NCBI RefSeq assembly: GCF_040833955.1
Contig: NZ_CP162133.1
Location: forward strand, 558,001-622,000
Origin: Leptospira sp. WS60.C2
Lineage (GTDB): Bacteria > Spirochaetota > Leptospiria > Leptospirales > Leptospiraceae
Reading direction: 5' to 3'
DNA length: 64,000 nt
Shown here: in pieces, positions 36,088 through 45,561 of the stretch
Layout of the letters: each line of letters opens with the position of its first letter
Position numbering within the stretch: position 1 is the stretch's first letter
Notes under the pieces: model-generated
The model's database searches: none
The model's input: only the letters and a program-made list of their open reading frames with translations
What the model was told of the DNA's origin: nothing
Translations under genes and position numbers: made by a program

Positions 36088-37649
36088 TTGGGCAAATAGG
36101 CTCCAGGATCCAATGCTTGTTGGTCAGGGCCTTTCCTAACTTCAAAATGTAAATGAGGACCGGTAGACTTACCAGTGTTTCCTACTTGACCAATGATATC
36201 ACCGGAGCGGACAGTGTCACCTTCTTTTACTAGGCGTTCATTCTGGTGAGCATAGTAGGTATATATGTTATTTTTATGGCTTAAAATGGTCAATACCCCA
36301 TAACCACCGCTAGTTGTGATTGTTCTCCATACTTTTCCATCGCTGACTGCTTTAATAGGAGTGCCAATGGAAGCAGGTAGATCTATTCCTGAATGGAATG
36401 CTCCAACCTTTCCCGTGACAGGATCAACTCTAGTTCCGAAACTAGAAGACACATAACGGTCGTTATCAACTGGTATTTGAAAGTATTTTGAAATGTCATC
36501 GTTATCAACAAGAGGCCCTCTTTCTTTTGAAACAAAACCTCCAAAGACCCAACCTTCCCATTCATCATTCCAATTCACGTAGATCCACTTAGAGCGAACA
36601 CCACCGATGGTTTCGATTTCTTTTTTGGTATCTAATATCTTTAGTTTTTCGTCACCAGGGATCGATAGAATGACAGAGCCATATTCATTTGGTTCATCTC
36701 TCATTTTCAAAGTGGTAGAGCGTACAAATCGTTTTTCACCAATTTTGAGTTCATCTGGATTCTCTTGCGGGTATGAGATTTCTCCAGGTTGCACGTCGTA
36801 AGAAACAACTTCCGATGAACTTAAATACCCACCAAACACCCATCCATTTCCATAAGCGGAAGAAACTCGGTGCCAGTATGACGAAATTCCATCAATGGTT
36901 TCTTCACTGTTTGTGGAACTTTCAATGGTGACTTTTAAACCTTTCGGTAACCTTGCGATGACATAAGCATTCACATCAGGTTCACCTCGCATATTGAGTG
37001 AACTCGCATTGACCCACAGATCTTTCCCTTTTTTTGAATCCGTATATTGTAAATTTGAAGAGTCGGTTGTGGTTCGGGAAGGCAACGAGGATACATCTAA
37101 TGAGATTCCTTCTGTATTTCTCGCTTTGACAGCAAGTTTAGTCGGTTGCAATAAATCTTGGGTGATATAACCTTCTTGTTTCGATTTAGTGCGAACTAAG
37201 ACCCAGTGAGATCCTTCTTTTTTTTCTGTTACTTCATGTTTTAAAACCATAACAACTTCTAAAGGATCACCCTTTTTAATCTTTACCGATGATCGAGCGT
37301 TAGGTTTTGGTGATGGTTCTAGTTGTAAATAAAAATGATCAGAGGCAATTGCTGAGATTGTTTTTTGTTTCTTATCGCTAGCCCCTGGTGCGTTGTTATG
37401 TTCAGTGATTCCTTCAGCGACTTTTAAATCGATGGGAGACGAATTGATTTTGAGTCCAGGGAATCTGCTTTGTACCTTGTTTACAAAGTCATTGTATTTT
37501 TGCAGAATCTCTTCTTGTTTTTTTTGGTTGGTTTTTATGATTCCCGTTTGCCTTTCTTTGTCTCTTTCTTCCAACCTCGTTTGAGACCAGAGGGAAATGT
37601 TACATAATGCGAAAACAATCGTGAAAAAAACAAATCTAGAGTTCTTCAT
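36084..37649 (-). CDS. M23 metallopeptidase with SH3-like domains
   Basis: A 521-residue exported cell-wall hydrolase. After the signal (SRFVFFTIVFALCNISLWS) come a coiled region and three SH3b-like domains, the last two beginning DLWVNASSLNMRGEP and RFVRSTTLKMRDEP. The LytM/M23 catalytic domain is at the C-terminus: the zinc ligands are in FHSGIDLPAS (HxxxD) and GPHLHFEV (HxH). The enzyme probably cuts peptidoglycan cross-bridges, or is an activator. It heads the operon with the ankyrin and cNMP-binding proteins, an unexpected mix that links wall metabolism to cyclic nucleotide sensing. Confidence 0.92.
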   Translation of the reverse strand: MKNSRFVFFTIVFALCNISLWSQTRLEERDKERQTGIIKTNQKKQEEILQKYNDFVNKVQSRFPGLKINSSPIDLKVAEGITEHNNAPGASDKKQKTISAIASDHFYLQLEPSPKPNARSSVKIKKGDPLEVVMVLKHEVTEKKEGSHWVLVRTKSKQEGYITQDLLQPTKLAVKARNTEGISLDVSSLPSRTTTDSSNLQYTDSKKGKDLWVNASSLNMRGEPDVNAYVIARLPKGLKVTIESSTNSEETIDGISSYWHRVSSAYGNGWVFGGYLSSSEVVSYDVQPGEISYPQENPDELKIGEKRFVRSTTLKMRDEPNEYGSVILSIPGDEKLKILDTKKEIETIGGVRSKWIYVNWNDEWEGWVFGGFVSKERGPLVDNDDISKYFQIPVDNDRYVSSSFGTRVDPVTGKVGAFHSGIDLPASIGTPIKAVSDGKVWRTITTSGGYGVLTILSHKNNIYTYYAHQNERLVKEGDTVRSGDIIGQVGNTGKSTGPHLHFEVRKGPDQQALDPGAYLPK

Positions 37650-37700
37650 AAAATAAACATAAAAAAACCAAAATAAATTGGTTTGGTCAAGGTTTTTTGT

Positions 37701-38219
37701 TTAGTCTTCTTCTGGTAAAAGGGGAGTGAGGAAAAAGGAAATAAATTCAAGTTTACCCCTCATTGAGGACTTTTCATAAATCGAAGCTGTTTGGTTTTCG
37801 ATGGTTCGAAGGCTTTTTTTTCTCACGGCAGCAATTTGTTTCTGAGAGAAACCTCTGAGAAGAAGCACTGCAATTTCCCGTTCTGCCTCTGTTAAGTTCC
37901 ATTCTAACATCTGTGCTTTTGCTTCTGCCCAAAATCCTTTTTCAGGATTGATGAGTATACGATTTGTCCTTTTTAAGTCATGGATTTGTGTTTTTGCCTG
38001 TTTGTTTTCAACCGACTCTTTTTTGAGTTCTTTGTATAAAATGAACACAACTAGAAAAGAGGACAAAGCAATGAAGGATTCGATCGTAGCAATGATCACT
38101 CGAAAACGATCGAAATATTCAGGTGGTTTGGTGAGTGTATACACCTCTTCTATAATCCAAACCAGTAATGAAATTACGTAAAAGACTAAAAATAAGATAC
38201 GGACAGTTCGAGTTTCCAT
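37701..38219 (-). CDS. Membrane-anchored LuxR-type regulator
   Basis: A 172-residue transcription factor with two transmembrane helices (about residues 10-28 and 47-70), a coiled linker, and a C-terminal LuxR/GerE-type helix-turn-helix: WNLTEAEREIAVLLLRGFSQKQIA then RKKSLRTIENQTASIYEKS. There is no receiver or autoinducer domain, so signal input may come through the membrane part. The start at 38219 is favoured over the longer frame starting at 38282 because it makes a compact METRTVRIL N-terminus. It is divergent from the lipoprotein at 38336 and may control it. Confidence 0.85.
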   Translation of the reverse strand: METRTVRILFLVFYVISLLVWIIEEVYTLTKPPEYFDRFRVIIATIESFIALSSFLVVFILYKELKKESVENKQAKTQIHDLKRTNRILINPEKGFWAEAKAQMLEWNLTEAEREIAVLLLRGFSQKQIAAVRKKSLRTIENQTASIYEKSSMRGKLEFISFFLTPLLPEED

Positions 38220-38335
38220 CTTTTGATTCAATTTCACACTTCGGGAAAGTAGAGGCAAGTATGTTTCATAGGTGGTTTCCACATTTGCGGAAATCCTCTA
38301 TTGGAATTATGGATTCTATATGCGATTCTTATTGT

Positions 38336-38677
38336 ATGAAACGATGGTCCTTCATTCTATTTTTACTGGGTATGAGTCTATTATTTAGCAATTGCACGAA
38401 TTCGAAACATTCGGAATCCAGGATGGAATGTATGGATCGATGTGTGAAGGAACAGTTTGTGTGCGCTATCGCTCTTGCTCCACAATTGGACAATCCAGTC
38501 GCAACCACTACCGCTTGCGTATCCTTGTATGTGCTTTGTTATGAAAAATGTCCTACAGCAACTACAAGGTCAAGTAGCACTACTAGTAGCAGAAGGAGTT
38601 CCTCAAGTTCAGGTTCTGGAAATCGTGGTGGCAGTTCTTCCAGTTCTAGTTCAAGTTCCAGCTCTTCCTCAAATTAA
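38336..38677 (+). CDS. Cys-rich lipoprotein with Ser-rich tail
   Basis: From the ATG at 38336 (MKRWSFILFLLGMSLLFSNC) this is a 113-residue lipoprotein with lipobox LFSNC. The mature part has a cluster of six Cys in CMDRC, FVCA, ACVSLYVLC and EKC, probably forming periplasmic disulfides. The last 35 residues are almost pure Ser with some Gly and Arg, encoded by imperfect AGT/TCN repeats, a place where slippage could change length. The upstream part of the frame (38168-38335) overlaps the LuxR gene and is not counted. No family recognised. Confidence 0.7.
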   Translation: MKRWSFILFLLGMSLLFSNCTNSKHSESRMECMDRCVKEQFVCAIALAPQLDNPVATTTACVSLYVLCYEKCPTATTRSSSTTSSRRSSSSSGSGNRGGSSSSSSSSSSSSSN

Positions 38678-38691
38678 AGTGAATTTTTGGC

Positions 38692-40779
38692 TTAAGATCC
38701 AGTGGGCCGGTAGATGATTTTCGCACCGATCTGTAAATTTTTATACAAATCCAAGAAGATTTGGTTGGGTACCATTCCTTCTGGGTCTCGTGAGAATTCG
38801 GGACGCAGTCGTTTTAAGAAATACATCCCCATTTCCCCCTTATTTTTCGCTTTGACTTTCCCGCGATATTCGCATTCAAAAAAACGTTTTACTTTTTCAT
38901 ACGTTGTTTCAGACAAATTAATTTCTCCGGCGTCGCCAGAACTTTCCATCCGACTTGCTGTGTTGACAGCATCTCCCCAAACATCATACGCAAACTTAGA
39001 TTTTCCAACAACACCTGCAACCACAGGGCCTGTGTGAATTCCAATTCGAATTTCCCAGAAATCTTGGCCTAACATCTGTTTAAAGGATCGGATCTGAGTC
39101 ATGAAGGATTTAATTTCCATTGCAAATAAACAAGCATCAACCGGATGGGTGAAGTTACCTTGCGGAATTCCGCCAGCAGCCATATAAGAATCACCAATTG
39201 TTTTTAATTTTTCAAAATTATGACGAACTGCAATATCATCAAATTGAGAAAAACATCCATCTAATTGTTCAATTAAATCTTCAGGTGATAAGGATTCTGC
39301 TGCTTTTGTGAAGTTCTTAAAATCAGTAAATAGAATACTTACTGATTCGTATTCCATTGGAACCACTTCGCCTTTTTCGATCAGTTCATCTGCCAAATCT
39401 CCAGGTAAAATGTTTCGAATGAAATGGAGTGTTTTTTCACGTTCTTTTTCTAGGTCACGTCTTAAATTAGCATTGTGAATGGCACCAGCAACTTGTTCAC
39501 AAAAAGAAATGATTTCCTGGAATTCATCTTGTGTCCATGGTGATTCTTTGGTTAAACGAGTGACGCATATGATTCCAATGGTTTGACCTTGTACAACGAG
39601 CGGTATGTGACCAAACAGTTCTAATTTAAAACTTTCCACAATCGATGTATCGATTTCAGTAAGTTCTTTCCATCGAGTTGATTTTTTTAGATAAACTGGT
39701 TTTTGTTTTTGGTAAGAGCGATACAAGGATCCAATAGAAGGCATTAATATAGGTCGAAACGATCTTAGGAAGTTAGTAACGAGTAGACCTTTATTGAATA
39801 CTTCAGCTCCTTCCATCAATGGAACAAGTGTGTTTGATTTGGGATCTACGAGTAAAATAAAACCCAACTCAACTCTATGATTGAGTTTTAGGTAATTGAA
39901 TACTTCACGTGTAATGTCTTCAATCTCTGAGTAGGAATTGATTTTTCGATTGAATTTGTGAAGATTTTCCAATTTAAATCTGTTTGATTCAATATTCTCT
40001 TTTTCCTCTTGGATTTTCGTATTAACCGATTTCAATTCATCCAGAAGATAACCTGTCTCGATTGTACCTGCAATATAATCTGCAATGATCTTGATTTGGT
40101 TTAACTGTTGTTCGTTTAGTTCAAATATTCCTGAATAATCTAATAAGTCTAGTGTCCCGATGAATTTATTTCGAAGATACAAAGGAACAATCAGTAAGGA
40201 TTTTAAATTTGCTGATTTTTTATTTTCTAGTTCGACACCTTCCGTATTGTAGGATTCAAAATCTTGAATGTAGAAACTTCTTTTTCTTTTGCGTACGTAG
40301 GCATGTGCATACTTTGTCACATAGGAATCTCCAACAGGGATGTTTCTGCCCATGATTTCTGATTTTACTTTATCTGAAAGTTCCTTTGGAAAATTACTAT
40401 GGAAAAATTCTAATGCATCCAATTCCTTCTTGTAAACATACAAGAGATAATGGGGAACTTTGAATTTTTCTCGTATGTAAAATCCAAGAATTCGCAGAAT
40501 TTCTTTTAGATCTGTGGCTGAATTAATTTCTCTCAGTAGGCTATCTAAATCAGAAAGTTGGCTATAGGAATCAACGAGTTTATTTGAGAACTCCTCTGAT
40601 ATTGTTTTTGTTGTGTTGAGTTCCTTGTCTTTCTTTTCCAAGTCTTCTTTTAACAGTTGGACTTCTGATTTCAAAACAGTGATGGTGTTTTGCTTTTCCT
40701 CATTTTGTTTGTATAGTTTGCCAATCCAATAGAGGATTCCTAAAAACAAAACACCAATCAAATACAAGCTGTAAATCAT
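38692..40779 (-). CDS. Adenylate cyclase with N-terminal TM, coiled coil and two GAF domains
   Basis: A 695-residue enzyme: one membrane helix (residues 1-20), coiled coil, GAF domain about 75-240, second GAF about 270-430, and a class III cyclase from about 475 to 660. All catalytic residues are present: metal D486 (LFTDF) and D530 (TIGDSY), purine K526 and D599 (KLKTIGD, YDVWGD) and transition-state N606 and R610 (NTASRMES). The Lys/Asp pair points to ATP as substrate. The GAF pair suggests regulation by a small ligand or by redox. Its start overlaps the stop of the larger cyclase-like gene by 4 bp. Confidence 0.92.
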   Translation of the reverse strand: MIYSLYLIGVLFLGILYWIGKLYKQNEEKQNTITVLKSEVQLLKEDLEKKDKELNTTKTISEEFSNKLVDSYSQLSDLDSLLREINSATDLKEILRILGFYIREKFKVPHYLLYVYKKELDALEFFHSNFPKELSDKVKSEIMGRNIPVGDSYVTKYAHAYVRKRKRSFYIQDFESYNTEGVELENKKSANLKSLLIVPLYLRNKFIGTLDLLDYSGIFELNEQQLNQIKIIADYIAGTIETGYLLDELKSVNTKIQEEKENIESNRFKLENLHKFNRKINSYSEIEDITREVFNYLKLNHRVELGFILLVDPKSNTLVPLMEGAEVFNKGLLVTNFLRSFRPILMPSIGSLYRSYQKQKPVYLKKSTRWKELTEIDTSIVESFKLELFGHIPLVVQGQTIGIICVTRLTKESPWTQDEFQEIISFCEQVAGAIHNANLRRDLEKEREKTLHFIRNILPGDLADELIEKGEVVPMEYESVSILFTDFKNFTKAAESLSPEDLIEQLDGCFSQFDDIAVRHNFEKLKTIGDSYMAAGGIPQGNFTHPVDACLFAMEIKSFMTQIRSFKQMLGQDFWEIRIGIHTGPVVAGVVGKSKFAYDVWGDAVNTASRMESSGDAGEINLSETTYEKVKRFFECEYRGKVKAKNKGEMGMYFLKRLRPEFSRDPEGMVPNQIFLDLYKNLQIGAKIIYRPTGS

Positions 40780-43700
40780 TTGATGAGAATCTTCGCTCCC
40801 CGTTTTTGTTGGGTGTAAAGTCTCTCGAACTTATCGTTAGGTAAAATTCCAGAATCATCAGACAAATCAGACTTTAGAGCTAACAATTCATAAATGGGAA
40901 ATTGTTCTCCTTCGTATGTGTTGATCATACGTTGGTTGTCAATGTGAAATAATCGTTTTACCTTTTCCATCGTTTCTTGAGAGATATTGATGGGAACTCC
41001 AGTTCCGCCTCTTCTAATTGCTTGTGTTTGAGTGACCGTTTTTCCCCAGACATCGTAATTGAATTTTGATTTTCCAATTACACCTGCGACAACAGGACCA
41101 GAATGGATTGCGATTGTAATGCCATTTGGTTTGAATGGTATGTCCTTAAAGTCTTCCATCATTCGATTTACTTCATTTTTGATCTGTAAGGCGGCAAGAC
41201 ATGCATCGACAGCATGCGTGAAATTACCAAGAGGCAAACCTCCTGCTGCCAGATACATATCCCCCGTCATCCTCAACTTTTCCATTCCTTTTGCTTTGAT
41301 GATTTCATCAAATCTGGAGAAATATAAATCTAAACCTTCAATCAATTCTTCAGGTGTGAGTTGTCCAGTGATTTGGGAAAATCCAGGGAAACTTGTCATA
41401 AGTAAGGTGACATTTTCAAACTCAACTGGGTTAACGCGACCTTTCTTTTGAAGTTCTTCTGCTACGTTTTTTGGTAAGATGTTGAGTAGGAGTGAATCGG
41501 ATCTTTGTTTTTCTTCTTCGATTTTTTTGAGTAAAAAGTGATTGTTGATGGCACTTGCAATGTGCTCGGAAACGCCCACAATCGAATCCACTTCGTCTTT
41601 GGAGAACTGGACAGTTTCATCGTTGATCCCATACATTGCCATCGCAACAACTTCATCATTATTCACTAATGGAGAAATGAGAAAACCCTTCATCCCCGAT
41701 CTTTCAGTGATTTGTTTGTCAATGGCGTATGGCATTGACCTCGGCACATGTTTCATATAAAAATGGCGTTTTCGTTGGTAACATTTAAAAACAAAACCGC
41801 TATCTTCTTTTAATGGGAAACGTAATGTTTTAAAAAAGTTAACATTCTCATCATTTAATAAATCAAAGCCAGAATGATTTAAATATCGAAACTCATTGAA
41901 TTCTTTGTTTAAAAAATAAAGAACACAGTTTTCAATTTTATAATTTTTCCTGATGAATCCAAAAATTTCTGCAAGGATATTTTCTAAGTTGTTTTGCGAG
42001 TTAATTGTTTTGGCAAACTCATTCATTTTCTGAATTTCTGCTTTTGCTTTCTCAGATTTTTTTCTTTCTTCTTCTGTAAGTTGGAGTAGTAGGGAACTTT
42101 GGATGGCACCCGCAATTTGGTCACAAAACCCAGAGATGCGTCTAAGCACCTCTCTTGTGACATCCATTGGCTTTTGGTAGGATGTAAAATAAGCAATCCC
42201 TATGACTTCGTTTTGGACAACAAGAGGCACTGCGACAAATGAGGTTAAGCTCAATCGTGAGAAAATTTGTTCATCTAACTCTGATTCGTATCTTTTTGGG
42301 GGTTTGGGAACAAACAGGGTTTTTTTTCTTAGGTAAGTTTTGTAGATGATCCCGCCTCTTTCATTTAATGGAACACGAAACGAATTAGCAAAGTTCAGTT
42401 GTTCTTCCGTTGCATACTGCGGAATTGTTGTTTTGTAAGTGTAGAGTTCTTTTTTCTTGGCATCCACAAGTTGGATGAGAGTTGCTTCAATCTCGAATGT
42501 CTTGAGAATGTATTCGAACATTTCATCGATGATTTGAGACAAACTTGATTCTGAGTTTATTTTTTTCGTAAACTCGTTTAGTTTCACAACTTCGTTTTTG
42601 GCATCTTCCATCTGCAAACGAGCGTTATCTGCAATATGTTTTTCCCGATTCATTTCTTCCACAAGAATTGAATTGGTTACAGCTGTTGCGATATTCTCAG
42701 CAGTGTTTTCCACCAGTTGGAGTTGGGCTTTGGAAAATGAGGTGCCTTTTTGTTCACTAAATAGAGCAAGCATCGCAATTACTTTCCCTTGTGAACTAAG
42801 AGGAATGATCATACCTGGATGGTTTCCTATGTGTTGGATGAATTTTTGATTGGATTCATTTAATCGAGATTCCCAAACTTTTGCAAATCGGAAAGGTCGA
42901 TTGCGTTTGTAAACATGATAAAACAGTCCAGCACTTGCATCCAAGGGAAAGCTCATTCCACGGAATATGTTTTCTAGATCAAGCTTTGAAGTGGTTGAAA
43001 CTACCGACTTATGATATTGGAGTTTTCCGTTTTCGGAATCAACCAACATAAGGATCATGGAGTCGCAAAAAACTTCCTCTTTTAAATAATCAAAAGCTTT
43101 ACCCAAAATGCTATCCAACTGAAGAGAGGAATTGAGCGTTTTTGCAAATTCATTGAGTCGTTCGATATTTGCTTTTGAAATTTCTAATTCCTGTGTTCTC
43201 TCTACGACGATGTCTTCCAGGCCATCCTTTAAAATGTTTAGTTCTTTGTTTGATGTTTCTAAGCTTTCTTTTAGCTTCTCAATGGATAAATAGGCTCTTG
43301 TAAAACCGTAAGATAAGATATAACCTTGAAATAATATAAATCCCAGAAATCCAAAAGGAGTGATGTTCATCGTATTGATCACGTTGTTTTGATACAAAAT
43401 ATCATGAACAACCGTGCCAAAAACAAAACTAAATCCTATGAGAGATAACCCGGCACCAACTGTATCGGCACGATATGCCATGATAATGGCAATTGTAACT
43501 CTAACACATACTAAAATTAAGAAAATTTGAAAGTAATTGATTTGAGCAGTGAAAAAAGAAACAGGAAAAAATAAGGATATGATAAATGGTGTAATCAGGA
43601 TGTACAAGACATACATCGTTTTTTCCCCAATAGTGTTGGGAAAAACAAGTCTGTAAAAATAGGCAAAAACAATTGTTGCAATGTAAATCGTTGCAAATTC

Positions 43701-44513
43701 CAGTCGAATCAAAACATCCATGGGAAGAGATGGAATGATATCTAAGATGTTTCTCTCACCGATTGTGAGCAGGCGCATAACGATGAGTAAACTAAAAAGT
43801 GCTATGAACAAACTTGCTTTGTCTTGCCTCCGCATGAGAAACAAACCAAGATGATACAAAGCCCAGAGGAAAATACTTCCAGCTAAAAAAGATGTGATCT
43901 GATAACTTCGATTGACTTTGTCGTATAACTTACGTCTTTCGCCTATTTCCATACTCTCCCAGAATCCACCTTTCGAATAATGGAAGTTGGAAATTTCATA
44001 CACGATTTCTGTCTCACCGGAGACAGGTTCTAAATCCAATAGGATCGATTTATAGGAAGGTTCAAAATAGTTTGGATTGATTCCAAAACTTCCTTGCTCT
44101 ACGACTAATTTTCCATTGATGTAAAGTCTGTAGGCTGAGGATAAGTCCAGATTATGAAAGGCGAGTGTTGGTGTATTTTCAGGGAAAATGACTTTTAGTT
44201 TATATGTCGCATAACCAAACCCGCCTAAAGTTTCCCCAAACCAATTGGCACCTTTCCAATTCGATGGAACTGTCTGGTAAATGAATTTTGGGTCCTTGCC
44301 TAAATCAGATTCAATTTGAAGGCCGCTGAGAGTCTCTTTCCAGTAAAATTCCCATTCGCCATCTAGGTTGATATTGCCATCGCGTTGAAAATCCCATGAA
44401 GATAAGTCTATTTTTCCTTTTTCGGCGACTGGTTTGTTTCGATTGGCTTCCGAACAAAATATGACTGGAATCAGAAAGCATAACAAAGCAAATAAGCGGA
44501 AAAAATTCTTCAT
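40776..44513 (-). CDS. 7TM receptor with three GAF domains and a degenerate cyclase domain
   Basis: A 1245-residue receptor. Residues 1-25 are a signal or lipoprotein sequence (VIFC), about 35-195 a DISMED2-like periplasmic beta domain, about 200-400 seven membrane helices, about 405-455 a coiled coil, three GAF domains near 455-615, 640-800 and 835-1000, and a C-terminal class III cyclase fold. The cyclase fold has lost key residues: first metal Asp is S1041 (LMTSF), purine Lys is R1081 (KLRMTGD), and the NxxxR pair is replaced (DVWGKTVTQTQAI). It should not make cyclic nucleotide. Because the next gene encodes an intact paralogue in the same reading direction with an ATGA overlap, it may regulate that enzyme. 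Confidence 0.9.
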   Translation of the reverse strand: MKNFFRLFALLCFLIPVIFCSEANRNKPVAEKGKIDLSSWDFQRDGNINLDGEWEFYWKETLSGLQIESDLGKDPKFIYQTVPSNWKGANWFGETLGGFGYATYKLKVIFPENTPTLAFHNLDLSSAYRLYINGKLVVEQGSFGINPNYFEPSYKSILLDLEPVSGETEIVYEISNFHYSKGGFWESMEIGERRKLYDKVNRSYQITSFLAGSIFLWALYHLGLFLMRRQDKASLFIALFSLLIVMRLLTIGERNILDIIPSLPMDVLIRLEFATIYIATIVFAYFYRLVFPNTIGEKTMYVLYILITPFIISLFFPVSFFTAQINYFQIFLILVCVRVTIAIIMAYRADTVGAGLSLIGFSFVFGTVVHDILYQNNVINTMNITPFGFLGFILFQGYILSYGFTRAYLSIEKLKESLETSNKELNILKDGLEDIVVERTQELEISKANIERLNEFAKTLNSSLQLDSILGKAFDYLKEEVFCDSMILMLVDSENGKLQYHKSVVSTTSKLDLENIFRGMSFPLDASAGLFYHVYKRNRPFRFAKVWESRLNESNQKFIQHIGNHPGMIIPLSSQGKVIAMLALFSEQKGTSFSKAQLQLVENTAENIATAVTNSILVEEMNREKHIADNARLQMEDAKNEVVKLNEFTKKINSESSLSQIIDEMFEYILKTFEIEATLIQLVDAKKKELYTYKTTIPQYATEEQLNFANSFRVPLNERGGIIYKTYLRKKTLFVPKPPKRYESELDEQIFSRLSLTSFVAVPLVVQNEVIGIAYFTSYQKPMDVTREVLRRISGFCDQIAGAIQSSLLLQLTEEERKKSEKAKAEIQKMNEFAKTINSQNNLENILAEIFGFIRKNYKIENCVLYFLNKEFNEFRYLNHSGFDLLNDENVNFFKTLRFPLKEDSGFVFKCYQRKRHFYMKHVPRSMPYAIDKQITERSGMKGFLISPLVNNDEVVAMAMYGINDETVQFSKDEVDSIVGVSEHIASAINNHFLLKKIEEEKQRSDSLLLNILPKNVAEELQKKGRVNPVEFENVTLLMTSFPGFSQITGQLTPEELIEGLDLYFSRFDEIIKAKGMEKLRMTGDMYLAAGGLPLGNFTHAVDACLAALQIKNEVNRMMEDFKDIPFKPNGITIAIHSGPVVAGVIGKSKFNYDVWGKTVTQTQAIRRGGTGVPINISQETMEKVKRLFHIDNQRMINTYEGEQFPIYELLALKSDLSDDSGILPNDKFERLYTQQKRGAKILIK

Positions 44514-44562
44514 AGTTAGGCTACACAGACTACGAGGATTCGAAGTAAATGAAAAGGAAAAT

Positions 44563-45561
44563 TTAAGAATAACTAACTTTTATTTTCGATGAAGGGAAGT
44601 ATTGAGAAAGAGAAGAGATCATCACATCCAAAATTTCCTCAGTTTCTTCTTTCGAATAGGAAACAATTTTATCTTTTTTTTCAAAAGGATGAAATAAAAT
44701 GGAAGAGTCTTTTCTTATGTCGATGATCTGTTTTAGGAAATCGATATTCATGCGAAACCCTCCCACACTCAAATCACTGACACCTTGGAGTTTTAGTTCT
44801 TTCCCTAGTGTATCCGCTAACGTTTGATAATGGAGTTTCCAATCTGGAATTCTAAGAACGGGATCAATGCAGATCCGAATTTTCCAACCCGCCTGGATGG
44901 CTTTTTGCATCGTTTTGATTCTTGCTGATAGAGAAGGGGTTCCATGTTCGATGGATTTGATCACAACTTCTGGACTAATCGTCCAAGCAAGAATCACATT
45001 CGCATTGGGAGTTAGGTGGGAAATGGAAGAAAAATTAGTCGATTTTGTTCTGATTTCTAGAGTTAACTTAGGTTCCGCTTCTGCAAATTGAATCCATTTT
45101 TCTGTTGCTGGGAAAAATGATTCAAGAGCAAGCAAATCCGTGTCATACGACAAAGCTAAATAAAGAGAGCCATGTTTGTCGATAAACTGTTTTGTCTCTT
45201 TGAAAAAATCTTCCCAATTTACGAATAACACAAGATTGGCGGAAGGAAACATCCCTTGTAGATAACAGTATTCACAATCATAAATACAGTTGAGAGCCAG
45301 TGTGTTGTAATAAAAATGTGGATGGGAAAAGTTGGGGGAAAAATCACTCCCTGGATATAAAAACTGATCTTTTTTCTCAGCTAAAATCAATTTCGGTGAT
45401 TGTTTTTGGATTCTAAAATTCTGTGCATTTCGATTGAAACTATCTTTGTAATGGCGGATAGGAATGGTGATTGCTTTGGGGAATCGTGACAAAATTTCTT
45501 TGGTTCGGAAATGATCCCAAATTCCTTCTTCCACGTATATATGAGAAAACGACTTAAACAT
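44563..45561 (-). CDS. Spore photoproduct lyase-like radical SAM protein
   Basis: A 332-residue radical SAM enzyme. The cluster-binding cysteines are C92, C96 and C99 in NCIYDCEYCYLQ, with CxxxCxxC spacing. The surrounding phrases (LALNCIYDCEYCYLQ, IRICIDPVLRIPDW) match the SPL family of Bacillus spore photoproduct lyase, which repairs a thymine dimer; non-sporulating bacteria carry members with unknown substrates. It overlaps the next upstream gene, a nucleosidase-like protein, by 8 bp. Repair of a thymine lesion is one possibility, but Leptospira does not make spores. Confidence 0.9.
   Translation of the reverse strand: MFKSFSHIYVEEGIWDHFRTKEILSRFPKAITIPIRHYKDSFNRNAQNFRIQKQSPKLILAEKKDQFLYPGSDFSPNFSHPHFYYNTLALNCIYDCEYCYLQGMFPSANLVLFVNWEDFFKETKQFIDKHGSLYLALSYDTDLLALESFFPATEKWIQFAEAEPKLTLEIRTKSTNFSSISHLTPNANVILAWTISPEVVIKSIEHGTPSLSARIKTMQKAIQAGWKIRICIDPVLRIPDWKLHYQTLADTLGKELKLQGVSDLSVGGFRMNIDFLKQIIDIRKDSSILFHPFEKKDKIVSYSKEETEEILDVMISSLSQYFPSSKIKVSYS

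Noticed and set aside
38168..38335. N-terminal extension of the Ser-rich lipoprotein frame
   Set aside because: It would precede the signal peptide with about 56 polar residues and overlap the LuxR-type gene; the ATG at 38336 gives a proper lipoprotein.
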